This document shows positions 34,801-46,800 of a stretch of 64,000 bases of DNA, piece by piece. The notes beneath the pieces are model-generated. The model ran no database searches. It was not told the DNA's origin and was given only the letters and a program-made list of their open reading frames with translations. Every line of letters starts with the position of its first letter. The stretch's first letter is position 1. Source of the stretch: Eremophila alpestris peregrina (Eukaryota > Chordata > Aves > Passeriformes > Alaudidae); the NCBI GenBank assembly GCA_009792885.1, contig WMCF01000032.1:7018331-7082330 (forward strand), read 5' to 3'. A program made the position numbers and the translations under genes.

Positions 34801-37800
34801 ATACAGAGTGATGCCAGGTAGCAGGATCAGAGCTGGGGAACAAGGACACTTCCCATGTGCAGAAATCCTCAGAGTGGGCAGTGCTGAGCACTGAAATCAG
34901 CTCTGGAGCCTGGCAGGAGCCATGGCTGGGGATCCACGGGTCTGGGTTCAGTCCCTAAAGGAGATTTCCCCTCCCTGGGAGGTGCTGTTGTTCAATCACT
35001 GCCTCTCCCCCTCGCTGGCAGATCACAGTGGGAACTGCTCTGAGGGAGATTCAGAGTTCCCTGCTGCCCCAGGAAGCCTTGGAGCACAAGCCCATGTGCT
35101 GCTCCCAGCTTCCAGCTCCTCTGTCAGTGTTTCAGGCTGATGGTTCTGTTGTTAATGGGTCTATCAGCACCATTGATTTTAGACTGAGGAGTCAGTCTGA
35201 GTTCAGAGATCAGTAGAACTGTGATTAAATGTTTTGGTGATCCACTATTGATTCTCAGAGACACCCTCTTACACATTTGAGCTCTTCATTCAGCTGTAGG
35301 ATGAGCTAAATAATTTGTTTGCCCTGGCCAAGACTTTATGAAACAAAACATTATTTACACCCCACCAATCCTAATTAACACCATGGCCACATCCCTTCCT
35401 CTTGCAGTACAATTCTTGTACAACAGCACAGAATGATTCCAGTCTTGAGACTCTCACATTAACGTGTTGCAGCTTGGCTTTATCCCTTCTGGTAAATGAA
35501 CTGGCAAAATTACTGTCAGTCTCCAGCTAATTGTCCTCCCTAACCCAGTTTAATGGGGCATGGCTGCTGAATTCTCCTGGAAACAGGGGACACTTGGAAT
35601 TGCCATCAAAGCCTGGATCTGTACCTCAAGGCAATTGCAAGGTTTGATAAATTTTAAAAATGTTTTGATCAGTTTTTGAAGGCTTGGTTGTTTTCCACTG
35701 CTGTTGATAGGTGGCAGTGATGGCAATGCTTCCCAGAGGACCTGCTGTTGGGAGTGCTCTCGATTTCTCTTAATCAAGGGATTTATTTTAACCAAGGGAG
35801 AGGCAAAAGGCAATAGCATTTTCAGGGCTGGAGCACTGTGATGATATCAACTGGCCAAGGTGCAGCTGCTCTGATGCAGGCTGTGGGTGAGAGAATGGGA
35901 ATGTGGCCAAGAGAGAGCAAAAAGGGAATTGTTTGCTCTTTGAACTTTGACTTCACTGCTTTCATTCATTGGTCTTGGGGAAGCTGGGGCTCCTCAGCTG
36001 ATAAAAATTGTCATAGCTCCCATGGAAATGTTGGAGGAATCCAGATTTGCACCAGCTGAAGGTTTAAACCCTGTCCTTTGGGGTGGAGAGCTGGGATTAT
36101 TTGACTGGTAGTTCTGTATATGTGTGGCATGACCTGTTGGGCTGCAGAGTAAAATAATGTGGTACTGCAACGTGAGGTTGCCTATGAGCTCCCACTGGAG
36201 CTGCTGAGAAAGCTGGAATATACAAAATTTTGGGCATATTAGCAAAGTCAGTGATGGGTTGGGCCTTTAGGCTCAGTTGGATTGCATTCCTGTATTTAGA
36301 GTGCAGTGGACTGGATCCCATTGTCACTGCTCAGGTGAGCTGGGGTTTATTCAGGCAGCATTTCTCTGAAGGTGCCAATTTGCTTGTACTCTCCTCTGTC
36401 AGCACCCCAAGGATTACTTGGCTTATGTGTTGTTTCCTATTTGTCTGCAGATATGATGGCAAAATAAATTAGGAGCCATAAAAGAACACCCTAAAATAGT
36501 CAAATCTGTTAATGTGCACTTTCCATTCCATGAGGCTCTTGTATAATTTTGGGCAGCAGCTTGAATTAATTTTCCCCTGCACTCACAGAGTTGGGAGGAG
36601 CTCTGACTGCAAAGCACTGGAGAAAACACAGGGGACACCAAAACGTCCTTCCTCAGTGTGAGGAAGACACCCTCATTAGCTCAGTGTGATGTAATGCAGC
36701 TTATTTTGGGCCTCATCAGACAAAACAGTGAGCAGTGCTGCAGTTAAAACCCAATTATTTTACCTGGCAGACCTTATCCTCTGCTGTCCCTTACCCCATT
36801 TCCTCCAGCCAGTGAGGAGCTGCGGGTGTCACAGCCACACCAGCTCTGCCCTGGGGTTTTTTTTTCACAACCTCAGAAGGAAATTACAGGGCTGAGCAGC
36901 ACCCAGGGAGCAAAGCAGTGCTGGTGGCAGCCTCAGAGGGGTTTTCTGCAGCCCAAAGAGATAAAGCATCAGCTTGGGGGCTCCTGGTGGCCTTTGCCAA
37001 GCCCTGAACACTTCTGGTTTTTAAGGAGATGCTTGTGAAGCCACTGCAGAACCCTCCCCAGCCTTTGCTCTGCAGGCAGGTGCACTAAAACCCAGGCTGG
37101 CATGGGGACAGGAGGTGTGGTGACACTCTGGCTGGGACAGGCAGGCTCTTCTCATCTCTGGAATGGAGGGAGAGAGTGGAGAGAGCCTGCAGGCACCTTC
37201 TGTGCAGCCTGCAGGATTTCACTGCTGCCTGCTGTTGGGGGTGAAGCTGTGGTGGGAAGTTCTGCCCCACAGAGGTGTTTCCCAGTGTCCTGTCACAAAC
37301 ACAGGATTCCCTGTGCCAGGAAATCCCTGCCCTGCTCAAACCCCTGCTGCAGGGAAGGACAGTGGGACCAGAAGGGAAAAGGTGCTGCTGAGAGGGTTTA
37401 AAGAAAAGAGCAAAATCCCCACTCAGGGCACTGTGGTGGTGTGAGGGTTGTGGCAACAGAGTGTGCCCAGGTTTGGGCTCCCATGAGAGGTGCAAGAGAG
37501 GCAAAGGTGGGTTTTGGGGGTTTTTTGCCTATTTCTTGTGCTGGTTTATGGTGTCTGAAGGTCTTTATGTAGAACACTGCTCCATCCCACTGGAGAATCA
37601 CCCCCGTGGGGTGACTTGATGAGGGTGGGAGTGACTTGATGAGGGTGAGACCCAGCTCTTGTGTGAGACGTGCTCCTTGTAAATGCCACAAGTCCTTCCT
37701 GTAGCATCCTTTAAGTGCTGACAAAACACCAGACATGCACCTTAAACAAGAGTTAAACCAAAACTCCTATTGCCAAGGTGTTTTCAGCTAAACCAAGAGC

Positions 37801-40800
37801 TGCTTTTAGCCCTGGGCAGAGTTTGAGCCAGCTCATGTGTGTGCTCAGGAGGGCAGCCAGCTGCCAGCTCAGCTTCTCTCCTGCACAGCAGCAGGAAGAT
37901 TGAGTTCAGTGCTGGTTTTTCCCCTGGGATAAGGTGAGAGCAGGGAGATGCCAGCCCCTCACAGAAAGAGGGACAGTGCACAAAGGTGGTTCTGCATTAA
38001 AAATAAAAATCTGCAGGGATGAGGATGATTTTTTTTTTAAGTGTGTGAATTACCCCGTTGCTTTATAAGTGGGGAAGAGTGTTCAGCATCTACAGGGAGC
38101 CACATCTGGCTGAAATGATCCAGGATGCTGAGAAGCCTGTTTGTTTGGTTTGGTTTGGGGCTTTTTTTTTCTGTTTTTTTTGTTTTTTGATTTGTTTGTT
38201 TTTGGGGTTTTTTTTTTAGTTTTTTGGGGGGGTTTTGGGTTGGTTTTTTTTTTGGTTGTTTGGTGTTTTGGTTTGGTTTAGTTTTTTGTTTTATTTTTGT
38301 TTTTTGGGAGGGGGCTCTTTTTTGGTGTTTTTGTTTTTGGGTTCTTTTGTTAGTTACTGGGTTTTTTGGGGGAGGGTTGGGCTTTTTGTTTGATTTTGGT
38401 TTTTTTTTTTGGTTGGTTGGTTGGTTTTTTTGGGGTTTTTTTTTGAGGAGGGTGTTCTTTTTGGTGTTTTTTTGGTTTGGTTTTGGGGGGGTTGGGTTTT
38501 TTGTTTGTTTTTTGTTTTTGGGAGGGGTTTTTTTTGTGGTTTTTTGTTTGATTTTTGGTGGGTGTTTTTTTTTTTGGTTGGTTGGTGTTTTTTTGGTTTT
38601 TTGTGGGTTTTTTTGTGGTTTTTTTGGGGGGTTGTTTTTTGGTTTTTTGTTTGTTTGGGGCTTTTTTGTTGTTGTTGTTTTTTGTTTTGTTTTTTTGGGA
38701 GAGTTTGGAGGTTTTTTGTTTTGTTTTTTTTTTTGGTTGGTTGCGTTTTTTGTTTGTTTGTTTTGGGTTTTTTTTTGTTTTTCCTAGACCTTCCCTCCCT
38801 TCTCCCAGTCCCTTATGAGCTCACAGCATCTCCTGTGAAGGCTGTGATGTTTGTGCCGGGTCCCCCAAACCCCACAGAGGCATTTCTGGTTTGAAATGTC
38901 ACTGTATAAACACCTTTGGACTCTGAATGCCACAGCAAAAGCTTCAGTGCCACATCATGCTGCAAGTTTATAAATGGCTGCCTGGGTTTAGGTTACAAAT
39001 GGCCTTTAAAGCCCTGGCTGCTTTAGGTGTCTGTGAAGTGAAGAGCATCATGCAAATACAGTTTATTTTCCCCTCATCCTGCTTTTTTTTTTTTTTTTTT
39101 TGCTGGCATCTTTCCTCTAATGCCAGTGACTTGCCTCCTGATTTATGCCATATATAGAAATGTAGAAAAAGCCTAATTATAATTGGCTCCCCTAACATTT
39201 TGTGAGTTGAACTTCTGAAAATGCTGGCTGCATCTTGATTCAAAGGTCGGAGTTTTTCAGAAGTTCCTGTGAGTGTAAATCTCTATTTAACCTCAGTGCA
39301 GATGTGGCTGATGGGCAAACAGCTGTCAAAAGCTTTAGCCAGCCTTGATCTTAGCCCATAGAGAGGAATTTTCAATATAAAGAAATAAGTTAATTTATTT
39401 CTACTTAATAGCCTCAAAAAGAAGTTGCTGCTTGGCTCTGACTGCTTTTTAATGTCACTGTTATCTGATGCTGGTTGTAAAATGGATTAAACCCTCTTCT
39501 GATGCTTGAAAGGCTCAAGTATTAAAGCAGGGCTTTGAGAGAAGCTCCATCATTTTCTGCTCTGCCCCTCACTGATGGGAAGCTCTTGTTTTTGTCATTC
39601 AGGGCAGCAGTGTGTGTTGGGAAGATGTGGCTGTCACAGGATCTGTGGAGCATCCCTCACTGTGGGGATGCTTTTTAGTGCTGTCTCAGCCTCTCTTTCC
39701 AATCCCTGTAAGAAGATTCCTCATAGATCTGGAGATGGAAATGAAAAAACTAATAGCAGCGTGGTTAAAAAGCAGTAAAAATCAGGATAACCTGGTATTT
39801 AATTGAGAATTCCTGTTGGGTTTTGCAAAGCAGAGATTTGGGCACGGAGGGGGAGATGCTTTGTGGTGGGAAGTCGTGGCACCAGTTCCCTGCAGTGCAA
39901 AGTTGGTGCAGCTGGGATTGCCTCAGTGGTGCCTGCTGCTAAATCACCACTCCCAGTCAACTCCCAGCTGCCCATCCCAGTGTTTGGCTGAACCAAAGCA
40001 CCAGGTTTGGTCTCAAACCTGTGCTCTGAGCCCTGCCCCTGCCTGTGGGGGCCTGGCTGCATCCTCACTGCTCCCAGCTGACCCCAGGATGAGCTCCTGT
40101 GCCTGGCACTGCTGCAGCCAGGCAGGGTGGGATTGTGCCCAGGGCAGCTGCAGGTGGGGCTGGTGGTGGGAGAAAAGGAATTTTGTGCAGCAAACTAATG
40201 TGGTTATGCAGAAGCCACTTTATTGTTTACAATAAGTAGCAGTTATAGATTTTTAGGATGCATATTCACACAATCATGCATTATTTGATTGGATTTTCTG
40301 CTTTGTTTATGAGGTTGGCACACACCTTTTAAGGCACTTAATTGGTCAAAGTCCATCATCACGTTGAGCTCACTTTTATTTGAATTTTGCGTTCTTGATG
40401 CTCAGTTTCTCAGGCTCTTTGTTCTTACTTTAGTCCTGCTTTTGCCTCAGTGGCTTTGGTGAATTCCTGAGGGTTTGAATAACAAAACTACAGGTGATCT
40501 GACAAGATGACAAGGAGTTTGGCTGGTACACAGACTGACCCAACTCGTGCAAATCCATTGCTGCAGCTGATCTCTGAGCAGGCTGGATTTGAGGCTGAAT
40601 GAGGGGCCCAGGGATGCTGCACCTCTCTGGCAGGACCTCTGCCCTGCCTCAGTGTCCCCCAGAGGATGGAGTGATTTGGCATCACAGCCAGGCAGGGCTT
40701 GGATCAGGGCAATTTGGCTTCTTGGCTGAGTTTTGCAGCCTGCTGTGAGCTGGGTGCTGGGCAGGTTCTGCTGATGCTTCTCTCTGTGGCTGCTGGAGCA

Positions 40801-43800
40801 GTGGGGAGCAGGGCAGGGAGGGGTGCAGGATGTCAGGCCAAGTGGCAGCAGGGCTCTAGCCCTCTCCAAAAAGGCTGCAGCCTCCACTATTGGCTTTTCA
40901 AAGGGGCATTTTAGCATTTCAAGGGTGCTCAAGAGCATTTTGTTGCATCTGAGAGCTGTGCAGATGCCTCCAAAAAGCAGCCCCTGTCCAGGAGGTTTCC
41001 AGCAGAGGGCTGGGGGTGTGAGTGCCTGATGGAAATGTCAAACCCTGCAGCTCTGCCAGCCCAGCACCAATGTCACTGGGGGCTGCTGTGCTGTGGTCAG
41101 GAGTGGGTTAAAGCACGAGCAACCTTGCCTGGCACAGAAACCTCCTTCTCCTGCTGCAGAGGCACAGAGAGGCTTCTGTTCCCCAGCCCTGACATCAGCC
41201 AGGACGTGAGTCACGCTGGGAGCCGGGCTCAGGGGGAGCTGCTGCCCCTCCCCACAGCCCCTCCCGGTGGGTGTGAGCCCCCCCTGCTCCCTCCTCACCT
41301 GTGCAGGTGTCAGGTGTGATGTTTGCAGCCCCAGGAGCAGGGCATGGCCCCACTGGGGGGGGTGTGAAGTCTGGCAGCCATCCCTTGCCACTTGTGCTGG
41401 GGATTTTGGGTACAAAAAAGGGGGATTGAGGCCTGATATTTTGGGGTTTTTTTTCCCAAAAACCTTCTGTCTAATAGGGATAAACTTCTGTCTAATAGGG
41501 AGGAAGAGTTTAAGATTAAAGGCTCTGGAGAAAGATTGAAATGGTTGAAGGAGGAAAGTTTATGGAAAGTGTGTTCTGCTGAAGCAGATGGGACCCCACT
41601 GCTGATGCTCAGCCTCCCTTTCCTGTCTTCCCAGTATAATCCTTCATGCATTTAACATTACACAACTCCCTGTCAGGACTTGCTCCAAGAAACCTTTCCC
41701 CATCCTCTCCTTGGAGGTTTGAGGGAAATGCAGTCATGGCTTTAAAACAAATGACTGCTTCTTCTTCTCCTCCTTCTCCTCCTTCTCCTCCTTCTCCTCC
41801 TTCTCCTCCTTCTCCTCCTTCTCCTCCTNNNNNNNNNNNNNNNNNNNNNNNNNNNNNNNNNNNNNNNNNNNNNNNNNNNNNNNNNNNNNNNNNNNNNNNN
41901 NNNNNNNNNNNNNNNNNNNNNNNNNNNNNNNNNNNNNNNNNNNNNNNNCTCCTCCTTCTCCTCCTTCTCCTCCTTCTCCTCCTCCTTCTTCTTCTGCCTT
42001 GGTGTGCCCTGGCACTGCTGCCGAGGGAAGTGGATGGGGGAGATGCTCTGCAGGTCACTTCTGCTCTCTGCAGCCTCACCCAGAGCAAAAACTCACACAG
42101 GGAGTGAACAAAGAGGGAACCAAATGGCCTCGGAAGGAAATGGATCCATTTGAAAAAAAAATCCGCTCAGGAAAGCAGCAGCAGATCTAAGCCCCAGCCA
42201 CTGCAGCATCCTCAGGGGGTTTGGGCAGGGTTTGAGGAGGGAAGGGCTCTCTCCTGGAGAGCTCTGCTGGGTCCCAGCCTGGCTCTGGGTCAGCAGCCTC
42301 ACAGTGCAAATGGTGTAAACACCACACAGGGCTCTGCTGCAGCAAACACAAGGCACATCAAAGGGCTGTTTAACCAACTGAACTCAGGAGGAGGGTGCAA
42401 GGGGAGATCACAGCATGGTTTGCCTTACTGTTATTTTTTTTTTCCTGTGCAAGGGGAGCTGGGCTGTGACAGGGACCTGCCTCCCTCCCAGGCCAGGCTG
42501 TGCTGCCATTTCCTCTGGATTAGCATCACATGGCCAGGAGCTGGAGAAGCCTCGCAGTGCCTTTCAGGAGCTGTCTGGAAGTGCTGATTCAGACTGGGTA
42601 CGAACCCCTCTGAAAGAGTGCTGCTGCCTCCTGGGGCTCTGTGGGAATCAAGGGAAGATGCTGCCACTTCCCAGCCTTGAGAAGGAGACACAGAGAGCCA
42701 AAGGAGAGGGCTCCAAATGCAAAAGCTTGTCTTTTAGACTTAAATTTGGTGCATTTTTTTTTTCCATCTCTCTGAGCTATGGCAAGAGGCCAGCCACTGC
42801 TGTTATGCTTTCCAGGAAATCCATGAACATTGCAGTGACAAAGTGATGGGGCGGTGATGGATCTTACAGATAGCTGCTGTAGGAAGAAAAAAACACATCT
42901 AGCCAAGAGAAATGCTCTGATGTCTTCAACTCCCCTAAAGCAGAAAAGGCAGCCAGAACTTGCAGGTGAGGACCTGTGGGTCTGAACTTAGGGGAGGAGG
43001 AGCAGGCAGCCAAGCAAGGCAGCCTTGGGGAGGGGGTAGCACCACTGTGAGCTAAAGCTCGATGCTCACAGCCAGTTTAGGATCCAGCTGTAATTTTTAA
43101 CAGCTGGTTCTGTCAAGCTTCCTTCAGCACAGCTCTGATCCAAGCTTCTATAATTAGCCAAGGAGCAGCAGCTCTTGTGCAAGGAGTGATGCTCAGTGCA
43201 GGGGAAGCATCGAGCCTTGCTGGAAGGGGTAAGGGCTGCCCCATGATATTTAAATAGTTGGGGCTTGGTCTTTCTTTCTTTTGTTCCCCATCTAAGGACT
43301 TGGTGCAAAATATTTCATTTGGGTTTTTTTCCTCCCTCTCAAAAAAGCACACCTAAGAAATGTTGTTTCATTTCGTGTCATCCTTTAACAGAAATGTTTA
43401 CATTTATCGACTCAAATCAAAAGCACTGAATCTGTGGTCAGTTTGAGGTTGGTTGGATTTGCTGAACCAGTGCAGTTTCTCATGGGTGAGGTGATCTGAG
43501 CCCTTCCAACTGAATGTGCTGCCTGTTTTGGGGTGTGCTCTGGGTGCTCCCTGGGTGGTTCCCAGGAGAGTCAGTCCAGCTGCTGAGGACAGACCATAAG
43601 ATCAATAGATGTGTGAAACACCCCGACTATCATTGCCATGACTCACTCCTGTCCTTGAGCTTTCTCTGTTTGGGGTCAACCAACTTGAATTAGTGTATTT
43701 TGATATTGCTCAGGCTGCCTGTTCCTGTAACCTTGAGTTTTTGCAGTCAATAAGCGGACTTACACCAACTGGAGACAGCTCAAGTGCAAGGCTTTGTTCC

Positions 43801-46800
43801 CCATGTCTTGGATGATAAACATTTAAGCAAAGAATAGGAGAACCATCCCTTTGTATTTCCTGTGCTTTGTGAGGGTAGTTCTTGGTGCTGCAGCTCTGGT
43901 GTTCCTCAGTGATTTTATACTCTGCACATTCACATCCCCTGAGTAACGACACAGGACCAAAAAGCTGGGGCATCTTTCTTCCACTAATGAGAAGGGAGTG
44001 ACTAGGAAGCACCAGGATAACAAAGAACATGGAAAAGGCTGTTTTCATGGCAACTCGTGGTAGCTTAATTAAATTTCTGCTGAGGAAAGATCCATTTTAC
44101 TTCAGAGACCTGAGCAGGGCCGGGCAATTTCTGTCTCTCACCAGATAAAGAACATTCTCCAGGGTGAGGTCATGTCTTTTTCTGGAGTTTGCCAGGGATG
44201 TAGCTGAGTTAGATCAGCCTCAGCTCTGAACCAGAGCATTTGCTGAGGCTTCTTTCTTGCCAGCACCAGCCCACATCCACCTGCATTTTCCCCCTGTGGT
44301 GAGCTCACCCTGAAATCTCTGGTGCAGCAGAGGAGTTGTCCACACCCCATTTCTGGGATGCTTGCACTGAAATGGGGCAGGGAGGTGCCTCCCCAGCTGG
44401 CTCAATGGGACTGGTTTTACAAATGCTGCTGCTGAGGTGCACACACAGCAGCCACCTCCAGTTTCATAACCAGGGACATGTGGCATGGCAGGAACAAACA
44501 GCAAATCCCCAAAATACCTAAAAGGCAATGAGTTTGCTCAGCAGGGAGTGAATTTCAAACTTTTGTGCATTGCAGAGGGTGGAAGAAAATTTTAGCCCAG
44601 CCAAGGCAGTGGGAATTTTGGTCAGTGATTTATTAGGACAGAATTTAGCCTTGATTTATATAATTCCAGGAGTTCATTAAGTGGGATTATGCTGCTCCAG
44701 GGAATGGGATGTGACAGTTCTAGAAAAATCAAGGTGTGCAAATGTCCTTGTGCAACCTGGAGGTTGTGGCTGTGCTGCCAAATGCTCCTCCCATGACAGC
44801 ACAGCTGCCAGAGCATGGAGTGCCAGCTGATTTCTGGGACAGCTGGAACACCAGCAGCCAGGGCAGAAACCAGCCCTAAATTAAAACATTTCTCCTTTCC
44901 TGCATGAAGTTTTTTTGCTGTAAATGCATCGAACACTCAGTAAAAGACATTCAGGAGCCAACAGCAGCACCACAGCAGATGTGCTTGGAGGCATTTGGGT
45001 TGCTGTTCAAAGCATTAAAAGGGGAGTGTAAGAATGGCTTTCCATGATTTATGGTTGTATGGAAATGTTGCCTGTGCAGGGGAATGCTTTATTCCAGGAT
45101 GCCCCAGAACAGAGAGTCCTAAACCCATATAAAGTCTGGTGAGCTTCTCTGCTGACTCCTCCACAGCTCTGTTGGGGGTTTAAATCATCTCATCCTTGCT
45201 GGGATTGATCTGTGTGAGCAGCTGCCCAGGCTGAGGGTTTATTTATTTATTGATGTGGGGAAGAGATCCATCAAAAGCTCTTCAGGCTCAGAGACTGTTT
45301 CAGCCCAGGTGTGGTTTGAGGATGCCTGTGTAAAATCCAGACCTCCAGGCAGTTCCTGGTGCTTTGGAGGTGTTTTGAGCTGAAGCCTGAGCAGCTGTGG
45401 TTTGGTGGGTCCCGAGGAGGGTGTCAACTCTCCCTGTCGTCTTTCAGTGCCTCACCTCTTTGCTTTCTGCCATTGCAGCTCCCTGTGGGGCTGCAGGTGG
45501 GTTCTCCCTCACTTTGCAGAGGTGCAGGCAGCACCAGCTCCATGTGGGCATCCCTGGGCAGGGCTGGTGATGGTGTGGGAGGGTGGCAGAGGCTCCTCCA
45601 GGTGTGGGGAGGCTGCAGGACATCTTCCTGTGCAGCTCCTCTGCAATAACCCACAGGGGCTGCAGCCAGGATTTTTTTTGCAGTGTTTATGGCTTGCCCA
45701 AGGAGGATCCTTGCCCTGTGGTTTGGCTCTCAGAAGCCTGAAGGGAGCTGCTGCAGGATGTTACTGTGAGTTAGTGCTGCGTGCCTGCCCTGAAAGGTTT
45801 TCTCACCCGACTTTCCAGCTCAGTCAGGCTTGGAGTGCACTCAGTGCTGGGAAATGGGATGAACCTCACACTGGGAACCTCCCAGCTCTCATCTGCCTTT
45901 CATTACATAATACTGGCTTCAAAAGATCAAAATCTGAAGGTTATTTACCTGGAACAGGATTTTTTTTTGTCTCCAAGCAGCCAGTGGCTCCCAGGTGGGT
46001 GTTGCAGGGATGCCACTCGAACAGGAAGCATTCGATTTCCAAGTAAAATCAGATTCCACATTCAATTCTCAGCAATGGAAGCGCGAGGCTTCCTGTAAAG
46101 ACGTTTTCTGTGGCAAAGGGGTTGTAACATCTCCCAGCAGATACAATCAAATTGTGCTTGCAGCAGCCAGCTGTGGCCTTTATCTTTCATATGTAAACAC
46201 TTGCTCAGTAATTAAGTTACCACGGAAGTTGTACTGCATCGATGGTCAATTATAAGATAAACTGATAAAAGGGAGGATGTGGCCGTCTTCTTTATCAAAC
46301 CTGATGAGCCTGCAGCAGCCAGGTGAAGACTTGGGAATGGCATAATTTGATGTTTTCTCCCTGCCCTTGTTCCCACGCAGAGGAGGTGAGTGCTCACTGG
46401 GAGATCCACATCACCCTACCAAAAAGAAATTCCTTCTCTGATGAGTGTCCTTTGCACTTTCTCACCCTGCAGTTGCTTGCCCTGTGGTTGTCACCCCCTG
46501 CTGCCGTGATTTCCCATTTTTTTATCCCACAGGTGGCTTCCCAAGCTCAACACCTGTGTGTCTGGTTCCTGCTGCACTCAGTGGGCACAAAGGAGCGAGG
46601 TGATCCCATCTGAGATCCCTCCCGGGAGGATGAATGATGCTGTGCTAATGTCTTTGTCACCTGAGAGCTGCTCCGCAGGGAATCGCAACATGTGATTAAA
46701 GAAACCAGTTAAAAACAGCTTAGGGAGCTGGATTAGGTACATGATCTCCTATTATGGCTCCTTTTAGCTGACAACCCGGTGAAAGGAGAAGGGGGGGTGG

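Noticed and set aside
38224..38894. Plus-strand ORFs of 187 and 161 codons rich in F, W, G and V
   Set aside because: They are translations of a G/T-only tract, which contains almost no stop codons; they are not hydrophobic membrane proteins.
41609..42107. ORFs on both strands with E/K or L/S repeats
   Set aside because: They arise from the (TTCTCCTCC)n array and run through 120 N bases.
45402..46046. 214-codon plus-strand frame in ADAP1 intron 4
   Set aside because: Length is within chance for 64 kb in six frames; the product has no recognisable domain and is W/C/G-rich as expected from non-coding sequence.
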